A DNA stretch of 60,176 bases. It comes from DAOTTI01 sp034437795. GTDB lineage: Bacteria > Chloroflexota > UBA11872 > UBA12225. Shown here piece by piece: positions 16,707-25,114 of the stretch. Location: NCBI GenBank assembly GCA_034437795.1, contig DAOTTI010000273.1:1-60176 (forward strand). The letters are read 5' to 3'. Positions within the stretch are counted from its first letter, which is position 1. Every line of letters begins with the position of its first letter. The translations under genes were made by a program, and so were the position numbers. A model generated the notes under the pieces. That model was not told the origin of the DNA, ran no database searches, and saw nothing but the letters and a program-made list of their open reading frames with translations.

Positions 16707-17776
16707 CGGATCTTGCCGCGGGCCAGCACCGGCCACTCCACCTCCACGATCTCGTCGCCGTTCCGGCGCCGGTAGCCCACCACCACGTCGTGCAGGTTGG
16801 TGGTGCCGCAGGCGTGGTTAGGGATAATGTGCAGCTTCTCGCCGACCCTGGGGCGGGGCGCGCCGTCTGGCACGTGCGAGAGGTTGAGGACGCCGTGCTC
16901 CTCGTTCATCCGCTCCAGATAGACGTCGGGGTACTCCTTGACGTACCCGTTGCGGCCATCGGGGCGAAGGCTGTCGTTGGTGAAGGTCTTGGAGCCGCCG
17001 TCGACGGTGGCATAGCCGGGGCAACTGGTGGAGACGACCGTCACCAGCACGCTCATGGCGCACTGCTCCAGGGTGCAGTTCCCCGCGCGCAGCACGTTCA
17101 GGTCGTTATAGATGTACGTGCCGGAGCGGTGTTCGGTGCAGCCGATCTGCTTGGAGACCTTCTGGGCGCCGGTGCCGCCCCCGCTGATGACGTGGACGGG
17201 GATGCCGTCTCGATAGAGCAGGTCCTTCGCTTCGGCGAAGACCTCGCCCATCTGGGGCCGGCTGGGATAGCACATGAACCCCTGGAAGGCGACGCCGGGG
17301 AAGTCGCCGATCTTGCGGGCGAGGGCCTGGGCTTCCTTCGCGTTCTGGACCCCGGCGCGGTGCCCGCCGCTATCCACCTCCACCAGCAGGTTCACGGTGA
17401 CGTCTGCCTCCTGGCAGGCCTCGGCGATGCCGCGGGCGGTGACCTCGCTATCCACCGCCACGGTCAGGTTCACGCGGCGCGCCAAGCGGGTCAGGCGCTC
17501 CAGCTTGGGGGCGCCAACGATGTTATAGGGGACCAGGATGTCGGTGAAGCCGGCGTCGGCGAAGACCTCCGCCTCGCCCAGCTTCTGGCAGGTGATGCCG
17601 GTAGCGCCGGCCTTGATCTGCCAGTGGCCGATGGTGGGGATCTTGTGCGTCTTGATGTGGGGGCGGCTCTTCAGGCCGAGGGCGTCGAGCTCGTCCTGAA
17701 GGCGCCGGATGTTGCCTTCCAGGACGTCGAGGTCGACCACCATCATCGGGGTGTCAAGATCGGCTACGCGCTGCAT
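16703..17776 (-). CDS. D-threonine-aldolase/D-serine-deaminase-like PLP enzyme (alanine racemase N-terminal fold)
   Basis: The product is about 357 residues. ATG 17776 is preferred because GGAG lies seven bases upstream and homology starts at DLDTPMMVVDLDVLEGN. The PLP lysine is in RPHIKTHK; the barrel has VEVDSGGHRAGV and HVISGGGTGA. The C-terminal beta domain has NHACGTTNLHD, where His and Cys are the usual metal ligands of the D-threonine aldolase and D-serine dehydratase group. The reaction is likely retro-aldol cleavage or dehydration of a D-3-hydroxy amino acid, in the cytoplasm. It follows the metal-dependent hydrolase gene at 17861-18556, 84 bases away, with a strong inverted repeat between. 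Which of the two activities applies cannot be settled here. Confidence 0.8.
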   Translation of the reverse strand: MQRVADLDTPMMVVDLDVLEGNIRRLQDELDALGLKSRPHIKTHKIPTIGHWQIKAGATGITCQKLGEAEVFADAGFTDILVPYNIVGAPKLERLTRLARRVNLTVAVDSEVTARGIAEACQEADVTVNLLVEVDSGGHRAGVQNAKEAQALARKIGDFPGVAFQGFMCYPSRPQMGEVFAEAKDLLYRDGIPVHVISGGGTGAQKVSKQIGCTEHRSGTYIYNDLNVLRAGNCTLEQCAMSVLVTVVSTSCPGYATVDGGSKTFTNDSLRPDGRNGYVKEYPDVYLERMNEEHGVLNLSHVPDGAPRPRVGEKLHIIPNHACGTTNLHDVVVGYRRRNGDEIVEVEWPVLARGKIR

Positions 17777-17787
17777 GGTCGTCTCCA

Positions 17788-17856
17788 GTTCAACGTTCAA
17801 GGTTCAACGTTCAACGTTCAAGGTCGTGGGATCGCTCCTTTGAACCTTGAACGTTG
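17788..17856. repeat. GTTCAA tandem words with a perfect 17-bp inverted repeat
   Basis: The spacer between two minus-strand genes carries tandem CGTTCAA-like words at 17788-17823. The segment 17791-17807 is perfectly complementary to 17840-17856 (17-bp arms, 32-base loop). It could form a stable intercistronic hairpin in the transcript. Confidence 0.8.
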
Positions 17857-17860
17857 CACT

Positions 17861-18556
17861 CTATAGCTCGTCTGCCGCGGCGCCGTGCTCCAGCCGGAAG
17901 GGGCGCCCGTGGCCGGGGATGATGATATCGGCGATGGCCGCGAAGAGCTCGAAGTTGCGCTTCTCGGCGTCGGGGTTGACGGCGTTGTGCGACGGCTCGC
18001 GGCGGATGAAGAAGTCGCGGCTGTCGACGGCGTCGCCGGCAATGGCCACGACCTGCCCCGCCTGGGCTACCAGCACCGTGCCGGAGCCGGGGGTGTGGCC
18101 GGGCGTGAGCACCAGGCGCACGCCCGGGGCGATGCCGGTGACGGTGGGCTTGAGGCGGGCCAGGAGCTCCTTGTCCGGTGCGCCCCGGCTGCGCCAGGCG
18201 ATAACCTCGGGGCCGGTGGCCACGACGCGGGCGTTTGGCAGCAGGTGGACGGACTTATAGTGGTCGCCGTGGGTGTGGGTCAGCACCACGGTGTCGACGT
18301 CCTGGGGCGCGACACCGGAGGCGCGCAGGGCGGCCAGCAGCTGATCGTCCTCCTGGCCGGTATCGACCAGGATCGCGCGCCCCGCCACCTCGATGAGGGT
18401 GACGGTGCTCTGGGCCGCACGATCGCCCCATTCGGGGTGGTACTTGTCGTAGCTCAGATAGCCGGTGATCAGGACGGTGACACGTGGGTCGCCGCGGGGG
18501 GCGAGCGGAGAGTGGATCGGGATCAACGACGTTGCCGGTGCTGCCGTAGCGGCCAT
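17861..18556 (-). CDS. Metallo-beta-lactamase-fold hydrolase
   Basis: The product is 231 residues. ATG 18556 follows AAGGAG at good spacing. The zinc motif THTHGDH lies at residues 93-99, with TPGHTPG (His154), GDAVD and IPGHGRPF supplying the remaining ligands, as in small N-acyl homoserine lactonase-like or glyoxalase-II-like hydrolases. The N-terminal LITGYLSYDKYHPEWGDRAA segment resembles lactonase-type members. It is divergent from the methyltransferase gene at 18756 and precedes the PLP enzyme gene on the same strand. A lactonase acting on a sugar lactone would suit the region, but this is inference; the fold supports many substrates. Confidence 0.8.
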   Translation of the reverse strand: MAATAAPATSLIPIHSPLAPRGDPRVTVLITGYLSYDKYHPEWGDRAAQSTVTLIEVAGRAILVDTGQEDDQLLAALRASGVAPQDVDTVVLTHTHGDHYKSVHLLPNARVVATGPEVIAWRSRGAPDKELLARLKPTVTGIAPGVRLVLTPGHTPGSGTVLVAQAGQVVAIAGDAVDSRDFFIRREPSHNAVNPDAEKRNFELFAAIADIIIPGHGRPFRLEHGAAADEL

Positions 18557-18742
18557 GGCTGTCTCCTTGTTATGGAGCGCACGCTGTGGAGTACACGCAT
18601 TGTACGGCTCGCAGCGCGGGCGCGCGTGAACCACACCTGCCGTACGGGTGCAGCCGGTTCGTCCGGACGCGGCACCATTGCGTTCCCTTGCCCTTTGGGG
18701 GGGAGGATGAGGGCCCCGCCAGTCGGGTGGCCTGGCGCCGGC

Positions 18743-18748
18743 TATCCT
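18743..18748 (+). promoter_or_regulatory. -10-like hexamer TATCCT seven bases before the start of the methyltransferase gene
   Basis: TATCCT ends seven bases before ATG 18756 and no Shine-Dalgarno is visible, so transcription would begin at or next to the start codon. Confidence 0.4.
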
Positions 18749-18755
18749 CAAGCTG

Positions 18756-19379
18756 ATGGCTGAAGCGGACCGGTTCAGGTGGAACGAGCGCTACGCGGAG
18801 CGGGCAGCGGCGGGCGACTGGGACGAGGCGCCGGTGCCGCGCCTGCTGGAGTTGGAGCGGTTGATCCGCCCGCGCCGGCGAGCCGGAAGCGCCGGGGCCA
18901 CAACCCGCAGCGCCGCCGTCCCGCCCGTCGCGCTGGACCTGGCGTGCGGGACGGGGCGGCACACGCTCTATCTGGCGCGGCTGGGCTACACCGTCGATGC
19001 CTGGGACATCAGCGACGTGGGGCTGGAACGGCTGGCGAGGCTGGCCCGTGAGCAGGGGCTGGCCGGGCGCGTGCGCATCCGCCAGGTCGATCTGGACGAG
19101 GCAGCCCTGCCGGTTGGGACGTACGACCTGGTGGTGGACACCTACTTCCTTGATCGGCGGCTCTTCAGGCCCATGGCGGCGGCGCTCAAGCCCGGCGGGC
19201 TGCTCTTCATGGAGACACTGCTGTCCACGCCAGAGAGGCCGGGGCGGCCAGACTACTATCTCCAGCCAAGCGAGCTGCGGGCGGCCTTTCCCGAGCTGGA
19301 GGAGCTCTTCTACCGCGAGAACGAGGAAGCCGGCTGGGCCGCCTTCCTGGGGCGCAAGAACAGCGCGCTGGAGGGCTAG
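18756..19379 (+). CDS. Class I SAM-dependent methyltransferase
   Basis: The product is 207 residues. Motif I is LDLACGTGRHT (residues 60-70), followed by an acidic strand end VDAWDISD and a GLERLARLA helix; later motifs include RQVDLDEAALPVGTYDLVVDTYFLDR and KPGGLLFMETL. It resembles the TehB/UbiE-like small methyltransferases, with no clear substrate domain. The start has no Shine-Dalgarno but a TATCCT hexamer seven bases upstream, suggesting a leaderless transcript. Its last four bases overlap the stop of the convergent sulfatase-fold gene (19376), so the two genes share a 3' end. Confidence 0.8.
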   Translation: MAEADRFRWNERYAERAAAGDWDEAPVPRLLELERLIRPRRRAGSAGATTRSAAVPPVALDLACGTGRHTLYLARLGYTVDAWDISDVGLERLARLAREQGLAGRVRIRQVDLDEAALPVGTYDLVVDTYFLDRRLFRPMAAALKPGGLLFMETLLSTPERPGRPDYYLQPSELRAAFPELEELFYRENEEAGWAAFLGRKNSALEG

Positions 19380-20749
19380 AGTTCCCGCCGCGGTGCCAGG
19401 TACTCCTCAGACGTGCCCGTCTCCTCCAGCAGCGAGACGTAGGCGCGCTGGAGGTCCTGGACCACGCCGGGATGGTCGCCGGCCACGTTCCTCTGCTGCC
19501 TGGGATCGGTGGGGAGGTGGTATAGCTCCACCGGCTCGCCGCGCGCCGCGTAGAGCAGGCTCCACTCTGGCGTGGAGATGGTCGCCGGCTGGTATTCCAT
19601 CACCTGGCGCAGCACGCTATCCACCACCCGCACCGCCTGGCCGGGATTGGCCAGGGGCATGGTGGTGACGACGATGTCGCGCCCAGGCACGGGCTCGCCC
19701 TGCACGGCAGGGACGAAGGAACGGCCGTGAATGGTGACGCCCTCCGGCACGGGCACGCCAAGGAGGTCCAGCACGCTGGGCATGATGTCCACGGCCGAGG
19801 TGAGCTGGGAGACGCGGCGCGGCGGCAGCCCCGGCACGTGGACGATCAAGGGGATGTGCGCGATGTCCTCGTAGAGAGGCGAGCGCGCCCAGGCCGGGCG
19901 CCCGCGCACCCACGTCTGGTGGCGGATCATCTTGCCAAAGAGCCCGCCGTGCTCCCCGAAGTGGAAGCCGTGGTCGGTGGTGAAGATGACCGCCGTCTGC
20001 TCCGCCACGCCAAGGGACTCTAGACGCTCCAACAGGCGCCCGACCCAGCGGTCGACCATGGTGCACTCGGCGGCGTAGCAGGCGCGGGCCGTGGCCAGGT
20101 CGTCGTCGGTCAAGCCTGCTTGCTGGTAGTAGTTGTACGGGGGCGCCACCACGCGGCCGTCGTAATCCGGCTTATAGGGGCGGACGTACCAGTCTGGCGG
20201 ATCCCAGGGCTCATGGGGGTCCCACGTGTCGACCATCAAGAAGAAGCGATCCTTGTAGATCCGCTCCAGCGCCTGCTCGGTGGTGAAGAAGGTCTTGGGG
20301 GCGCAATAGTCGTACTCCGACGCGCGGTGCTCGGGCTGAAGGGTGCGCAGGCGGCGGCCGGGCTGCGTGGGTAACTCGATGAAGTGCTGGAAGCCGCGGT
20401 CATACCCGTAGCCGTTCTGGACGTAGAAGGGGGTATCTACCACGCCCAGGGTGCGGATGCCGGCTTCGGTCAGGATCTGGCTCAAGGTCGTCTGGTTTCG
20501 CGGCAGGGGCTCCCAGCCCATGAAGGTGAAGGTCCACTTGCCCAGGGCATGGTCGGCGCGCGTTGGCATGGTGGGGAAGCCGGCCGCGTAATAGTGGTCG
20601 AAGACGGCCGAACGGGCGGCCAGGCGGTCGAGGTGTGGCGTGTGCGCCTGCGCCGCCGTGACGCCAGCGTGCCCGGCGTAGCAGCCGAGGTGGTCGCGCC
20701 GAAAGGTGTCGGCCACAATGAGGACGACGTTCCTGACAGGGCTCTGCAT
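19376..20749 (-). CDS. Sulfatase-fold hydrolase with Thr in the nucleophile position
   Basis: The product is 457 residues, with no signal peptide. ATG 20749 follows AGGAGG. The alkaline-phosphatase/sulfatase fold is clear: VVLIVADTFRRDHLGCYA at the N-terminus, DTWDPHEPWDPP in the middle, TTDHGFHFGEHGG for metal binding, and IPLIVHVPG. The sulfatase signature CxPxR reads TMPTR (Thr60), so the cysteine that would be converted to formylglycine is missing. Thr nucleophiles are known in other members of the superfamily (phosphodiesterases, phosphomutases), so a phosphate mono- or diester substrate is as likely as a sulfate ester. It is convergent with the methyltransferase gene. Confidence 0.8.
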   Translation of the reverse strand: MQSPVRNVVLIVADTFRRDHLGCYAGHAGVTAAQAHTPHLDRLAARSAVFDHYYAAGFPTMPTRADHALGKWTFTFMGWEPLPRNQTTLSQILTEAGIRTLGVVDTPFYVQNGYGYDRGFQHFIELPTQPGRRLRTLQPEHRASEYDYCAPKTFFTTEQALERIYKDRFFLMVDTWDPHEPWDPPDWYVRPYKPDYDGRVVAPPYNYYQQAGLTDDDLATARACYAAECTMVDRWVGRLLERLESLGVAEQTAVIFTTDHGFHFGEHGGLFGKMIRHQTWVRGRPAWARSPLYEDIAHIPLIVHVPGLPPRRVSQLTSAVDIMPSVLDLLGVPVPEGVTIHGRSFVPAVQGEPVPGRDIVVTTMPLANPGQAVRVVDSVLRQVMEYQPATISTPEWSLLYAARGEPVELYHLPTDPRQQRNVAGDHPGVVQDLQRAYVSLLEETGTSEEYLAPRREL

Positions 20750-21252
20750 GCGGTTCCTCCTGCACTCGCTTGCGGGATCGCCGGGACCATTATGCCGCAG
20801 GCGCTCGCGGCAGCTTTCGGCGGGGCGGGAAGACGTTGTCGTCCTGGGAGTTGGTAGGGGCCACTACGCCCACGGCCGTGCGGCGGAGACGCGGGGAGAG
20901 CCCTCACCCCGCTCCGATACGGAGAGGGGGAACGAGGGCCACGGCTGTGGGGCTGGGCCCGCCGGGAGAGGAGGACGTCACCCCCTAGCCATCTCTCCGA
21001 TACGGAGCATACGGGGTGCCAGAACAGTGTCCGTCAGGGGGAAGGTGATTAGAGGCGAGTGACGCGCCCGCGAAGACGCGGGCATACTTCCCTCCGGCCG
21101 TCCCCGTGCGAGGTGGCTTGCGGCACTAGGGGTGCCGGGCGCGAGCACCCCTCCCACCATTCCCGCTCCCGCGTCCCCTCTGGACCGTTTTCTGTCACCC
21201 CGCATGCTCCCATAGGGAGAGGGAACGCCTCACCGGCCGTGACTACTCCGGG
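20750..21252. repeat. Non-coding stretch with several GC-palindrome repeat units
   Basis: No gene is seen in these 503 bases. The stretch holds CTCCGATACGGAGAGGGG at about 20911 and a shorter form near 20996, plus phrases such as CACGGCTGTGGGGCT shared with 47280 and 55240. The unit at 21207-21256 (CTCCCATAGGGAGAGGG, then CCGGCCGTGA, then GGGCTAG) runs into the stop codon of tpiA. Confidence 0.7.
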
Positions 21253-22026
21253 CTAGCGGGCGGCTGCTGCGCGGCAGATGGCGGTGAAGTCGGCGGCTGC
21301 CAGCGAGGCGCCGCCCACCAGGGCACCGTCAATCTCGGGCTGGGCAAAGAGTGCCGGCGCGTTGGTCGCGGTGACGCTCCCCCCGTACTGAATACAGACC
21401 GCGGCCCCCGCCGCCGCGCCGGCCAGGTCGCCGATCGTCCGGCGGATGAACCCGATGGTCTCGTTCGCGTCCTCGGCGGACGCCGCCCTGCCTGTGCCGA
21501 TGGCCCAGACCGGCTCATAGGCGATCACCAGGCCGGCGATCTGCTCGCTCGATAGCCCGGCCAGCGCGGCCCGCACCTGGCTACCGACGACCTGCTCGGT
21601 CTGGCCCGCCTCACGTTGGTCCAGACGCTCCCCGACACAGACAATGGGCGTCAGGCCCTGGCCCAGGGCCGCCGCCACCTTCCGCGCCACCAAATCATCG
21701 CTCTCCCCGAAGTAGGTGCGGCGCTCCGAATGGCCCACAATGACGTACCGGCAGCCCAGGTCCGCCAGCATCAAGGGCGAGATCTCGCCGGTGAAGGCGC
21801 CACGCGTCTCGTAGTGGCAGTTCTGGGCTCCAAGGGCGATGGGCGAGCCGCGCAGGGCCTCACCCACGGCGGCGAGGGAGATAAAGGGCGGGCATACCGC
21901 CACCTCCACGCCGGCCAGCCCGGAGAGCAAGGGGCGTAAGGTGCGCGCCAGCTCGCGCGCCTCTCGGAGGGTGGTATTCATCTTCCAGTTGCCGGCCACG
22001 ATGGGCCGGCGCCGGCCGGCGGTCAT
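21253..22026 (-). CDS. tpiA: Triosephosphate isomerase
   Basis: The product is 257 residues, the normal length. Catalytic residues are visible: Lys15 in AGNWKMN, His99 in IVGHSERR, and Glu171 in AYEPVWAIGTG; the phosphate-binding loops are IQYGGSV and GALVGGASL. It interconverts dihydroxyacetone phosphate and glyceraldehyde 3-phosphate in the cytoplasm. It is third in a minus-strand run gap-pgk-tpiA, but a 326-base spacer full of palindromic repeats separates it from pgk. Its TAG stop lies inside the GGCTAG end of a repeat unit. No Shine-Dalgarno is obvious. Confidence 0.97.
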   Translation of the reverse strand: MTAGRRRPIVAGNWKMNTTLREARELARTLRPLLSGLAGVEVAVCPPFISLAAVGEALRGSPIALGAQNCHYETRGAFTGEISPLMLADLGCRYVIVGHSERRTYFGESDDLVARKVAAALGQGLTPIVCVGERLDQREAGQTEQVVGSQVRAALAGLSSEQIAGLVIAYEPVWAIGTGRAASAEDANETIGFIRRTIGDLAGAAAGAAVCIQYGGSVTATNAPALFAQPEIDGALVGGASLAAADFTAICRAAAAR

Positions 22027-22352
22027 GGTAGCTACTCACTCATGAAACGGTGGATGGAGCCAGCGGCCCGCGGAGAGGGGTAGTCGGCCGAGCATAAGGG
22101 ACCCTCACCCTAACCCTCTCCCATGGGGAGAGGGGTGTCGGTCGCGTTCTGCGACCTCGCGGCGTACCCCTAACCCTCTCCCAGGGGGAGACGGGACTGT
22201 AAGGAGCCATCACCCTGGCCTCTTCCCCTGGAAGAGGGGGCCGATCGGACTGAGTTCCTGGAGCGGGTGTCGCCCTGGCCCACTCCCTGGGAAGAGAGGG
22301 CTAGGTGCTGGCCACCTGCTTGTGGCGCGATGCGCGGTTGCGAGCGCGGGCA
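22027..22352. repeat. Spacer between pgk and tpiA with four palindromic repeat cores
   Basis: The stretch carries CCTAACCCTCTCCC-type cores around 22106-22130, 22170-22196, 22214-22240 and 22275-22302, each an imperfect palindrome of the CTCTCCC/GGGAGAG kind. No gene is seen. Such hairpins could tune expression between pgk and tpiA or end transcripts. Confidence 0.7.
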
Positions 22353-23534
22353 CTATTTGTCCCTGAGCGCCGCCACGCCGGGCAGGGTCTTGCCTTCCAG
22401 GAACTCCAGCGTGGCGCCGCCCCCGGTGGAGACGTGGGTCACCTTAGAGGCCATGCTGGCCTGCTCCAGAGCCGCGACGCTGTCGCCCCCGCCCACGATG
22501 GTGGTGCCATGGACGCGGGCCAGCGCCTCCGCGATCTGGCGTGTGCCCTGGGCAAAGGGTTCGATCTCGAACACGCCCATCGGCCCGTTCCAGACCACCG
22601 TCTTGGCGTCGCTCAACGCTTCGGAGAAGCGCCGCACCGTCTCGGGGCCAATGTCGACCACCAGCCACTCGGAGGGAATTTGCTCGACGGGCACCACGCG
22701 GTGCGGCGCCTGCCCGTCCAGGGCCTGGGCCACGACACAGTCGGCCGGCAGCAGCAGGGGCTTGCCCGCGGCCCTGGCCCGTTCCAGAAGAGCCTTGGCG
22801 GTCCCCACCGCCTCAGGCTCGAAGTAGGACCGGCCCACCTCCAGGCCCTGGGCCCTGAGGAAGGTGTTGGCCATGGCGCCCCCGATGAGCAGCCGGTCCG
22901 CCTTGGCCAACAGGTTGTTCAGCACCCCGATCTTGTCCGAGACCTTCTTCCCGCCAATGATGGCCACGAAGGGCCGCTCGGGGTCCTCCAGGGCGCGTCC
23001 CAGCACGTCGAGCTCCCGCTCCATGAGCAGGCCGGCCACGGCGGGCAGATAGCGGGCGACGCCTTCCGTCGAGGCGTGGGCGCGGTGCGCGGTGCCAAAG
23101 GCATCGTTGACGTAGACGTCGGCGAGCGCGGCTAGCTGGCGTGCGAAGGCAGGATCGTTCCGCTCCTCGTCGGCGTGGAAGCGGACGTTCTCCAGCAGCA
23201 GCACGCCCCCTGGCGGCAGCGCGGCGACGGCCCGCTCCGCCTCGGGCCCGACGCAATCGCCGGCGGTAGCGACCTCTGTGCCGAGCAGCTCGGCCAGGCG
23301 CGCCGCCACCGGCGCCAAGCGCAGCGCCTCAACCACCTGGCCGTCCGGCCGGCCCAGGTGGGAGACCAGGATGATCCTGGCGCCCCGTTCCCGCAGGTAC
23401 TGGATGGTGGGGAGCGCCGCCCGAATGCGCGTGTCGTCGGTGATCCGCCCGTCCTCGATGGGGACGTTGAAGTCCACGCGCACGAGCACGCGCTTGCCCG
23501 TGACGTCGACGTCTCTGATGGTCTGCTTGCGCAC
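22353..23534 (-). CDS. pgk: Phosphoglycerate kinase
   Basis: The product is 393 residues starting at GTG 23534 with GGGAGGGAAC upstream; the open frame continues upstream without homology. Family motifs are all present: VLVRVDFNVPIEDGRI at the N-terminus, SHLGRPDG, LLENVRFHADEE, DAFGTAHRAHAST, GGKKVSDKIGVL, VWNGPMGVFE and the C-terminal GGGDSVAAL and STGGGATLEFLEGK. It makes ATP from 1,3-bisphosphoglycerate. It lies between gap and tpiA on the same strand, with about 200 bases to gap. Confidence 0.97.
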   Translation of the reverse strand: MRKQTIRDVDVTGKRVLVRVDFNVPIEDGRITDDTRIRAALPTIQYLRERGARIILVSHLGRPDGQVVEALRLAPVAARLAELLGTEVATAGDCVGPEAERAVAALPPGGVLLLENVRFHADEERNDPAFARQLAALADVYVNDAFGTAHRAHASTEGVARYLPAVAGLLMERELDVLGRALEDPERPFVAIIGGKKVSDKIGVLNNLLAKADRLLIGGAMANTFLRAQGLEVGRSYFEPEAVGTAKALLERARAAGKPLLLPADCVVAQALDGQAPHRVVPVEQIPSEWLVVDIGPETVRRFSEALSDAKTVVWNGPMGVFEIEPFAQGTRQIAEALARVHGTTIVGGGDSVAALEQASMASKVTHVSTGGGATLEFLEGKTLPGVAALRDK

Positions 23535-23732
23535 TATGTTCCCTCCCGCCGTTCCTGCGGGGCAGGCCTTCCCAGCCCCCTGGGTCGCTCTGCCGGCGAA
23601 CGAGGCCCCACACCACACCCCGCCATCGCGCGTGCCCGCCGCCTTGCTCGCGCTCCGCGTGGAACGGGGCGCCAGGATCAGGCGGAGCATGCCACGGTGG
23701 CAGGAGCCGCTACGTTCGCGCCCCAGGGGCAC

Positions 23733-24755
23733 CTATCGCACCGCGGCCGCGGCGGGGACCTTCGAGGCGACGTAGGCCGCCAGGTCGGCCACACGGCAGG
23801 CGTACCCCCACTCGTTGTCGTACCAGGCTGCTACTTTGACCAGGTTCCCGGCCACGACCATGGTCACCAGCGAGTCGACGATGGACGAGTGCTCGTCCCC
23901 CTTGAGGTCCATGGAGACCAGTGGCTCGTCCGTGACGGCCAGGATGCCCTTCATCGGGCCCGCCGCCGCGCGGCGCATGGCGTCATTCACCTCGTCCGGC
24001 GTGGTGTCCCGCTCCGTCAGGGCCACGAACTCGACGATGGAGACCGTCGGCGTCGGCACGCGATAGGCGAGGCCATCCACGATCCCCTTCACCTCGGGGA
24101 TGACCAGGGCCACCGCCCGCGCTGCCCCAGTGGTGGTGGGCACGATGTTCAGCGCGCCGGCGCGCGCCTCCCGCAGGTCCTTGGAGGGCTGGTCGAGGAT
24201 CTTCTGGGAGTTGGTGTAGGAATGGACGGTGGTCATCATGCCCTTGATGATCCCGAACTCATCGCGCATCACCTTGACCACCGGCGCCAGCCCGTTGGTA
24301 GTGCAGGAGGCGTTGGAGATGATGTGGTGGCGCTCCGGGTCGTACTTCTCCTGGTTCACCCCCAGGACGATGGTGATGTCCTCGCCCTTGGCCGGGGCGG
24401 TGATGATCACCTTCCGCGCGCCGGCCTGGAGGTGCTTCTCCGCATCCGGCCGGTTGGTGCCGACGCCGGTGGCCTCGATCACCAGGTCGATGCCGCGCCC
24501 GCCCCAATCGAGCTTGGTCCAGTCCCGCTCGGCCGTCACCTCCACGCGCCGGCCATTGACGATCAGGGCGTTGTCCTGCGCCTCCACCGTGCCCTTGAAG
24601 TTGCCGTAGTTGCTGTCGTGGCGGAGCAGGTGGGCATTGGTCTGGGTGTCGAAGAGGTCGTTGATGGCGGCGACTTCCAGGTCCGGGTGGCGCTCCAGGA
24701 GCGCCTTGAACGCCTGCCGCCCGATGCGGCCGAACCCGTTGATGCCGATACGCAT
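23733..24755 (-). CDS. gap: Glyceraldehyde-3-phosphate dehydrogenase, type I
   Basis: The product is 340 residues, starting at ATG 24755 after AAGGAGGAACCGC. The NAD-binding GINGFGRIGR is at residues 4-13, the catalytic Cys151 sits in SNASCTTN, and the substrate-loop VPTPTVSIVEFVALTERDTT and the C-terminal WYDNEWGYACRV are normal. It oxidises glyceraldehyde 3-phosphate with NAD or NADP. It is first in the gap-pgk-tpiA run, so this is the central glycolytic/gluconeogenic unit of the genome. No regulator (cggR-like) lies beside it. Confidence 0.97.
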   Translation of the reverse strand: MRIGINGFGRIGRQAFKALLERHPDLEVAAINDLFDTQTNAHLLRHDSNYGNFKGTVEAQDNALIVNGRRVEVTAERDWTKLDWGGRGIDLVIEATGVGTNRPDAEKHLQAGARKVIITAPAKGEDITIVLGVNQEKYDPERHHIISNASCTTNGLAPVVKVMRDEFGIIKGMMTTVHSYTNSQKILDQPSKDLREARAGALNIVPTTTGAARAVALVIPEVKGIVDGLAYRVPTPTVSIVEFVALTERDTTPDEVNDAMRRAAAGPMKGILAVTDEPLVSMDLKGDEHSSIVDSLVTMVVAGNLVKVAAWYDNEWGYACRVADLAAYVASKVPAAAAVR

Positions 24756-24923
24756 GCGGTTCCTCCTTACGTCGTTGGGCTTCAGGTCCCCGGGGCGCTC
24801 CCCTGGCGCGGGCGCGCTCGCCTGCAGCAAGGCGCAGGCGCACCTCGCGCCCTGGCGGGGCGGCGCGAGGTCCCCCGGGGCTCCCTCTGGCTAGTCGGCT
24901 CTTGAGGATAATACCGGAAGGGG

Positions 24924-24929
24924 TATGCT
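24924..24929 (+). promoter_or_regulatory. -10-like hexamer TATGCT six bases before a 37-codon membrane-peptide ORF
   Basis: TATGCT is followed by six bases and then GTG 24936. The same hexamer and spacing precede the gene at 34571, which also lacks a Shine-Dalgarno at normal spacing. Confidence 0.35.
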
Positions 24930-24935
24930 TGTGCT

Positions 24936-25049
24936 GTGGCACGCCAGCGCCGCCGCAGGCGGTGGATGTACTACATCTATACGGCCCTGACCCTGCTGGT
25001 CGCGTTGAGCCTGGCTCTGCCCTTCTGTGGCAGCCCGCCAGGCTACTGA
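24936..25049 (+). CDS. Small single-pass membrane peptide (37 residues)
   Basis: GTG 24936 to TGA 25049 encodes VARQRRRRRWMYYIYTAL, then LLVALSLALPFCG and a short SPPGY tail. The strongly basic start, one hydrophobic helix and a Cys at the membrane edge are typical of small inner-membrane peptides. It lies in the otherwise empty gap between gap and the SPFH gene, divergent from gap. A TATGCT hexamer six bases upstream suggests leaderless expression. No family is recognised. A 20-base segment at its 3' end (25019-25038) recurs with one mismatch at 25118-25137 inside the 3' end of the SPFH gene. Confidence 0.45.
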   Translation: MARQRRRRRWMYYIYTALTLLVALSLALPFCGSPPGY

Positions 25050-25114
25050 CAGGTTCTGGCAGGCTCGCCCCGCTCGGCTCCGGCTTGACGTACGTCGCCG
25101 CCGGGGCCGCGCGC

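Noticed and set aside
16532..17866. 444-codon plus-strand frame
   Set aside because: It is antisense to the D-threonine-aldolase-like gene, has the His/Val/Gly-rich composition of shadow frames in GC-rich DNA and no recognisable domain.
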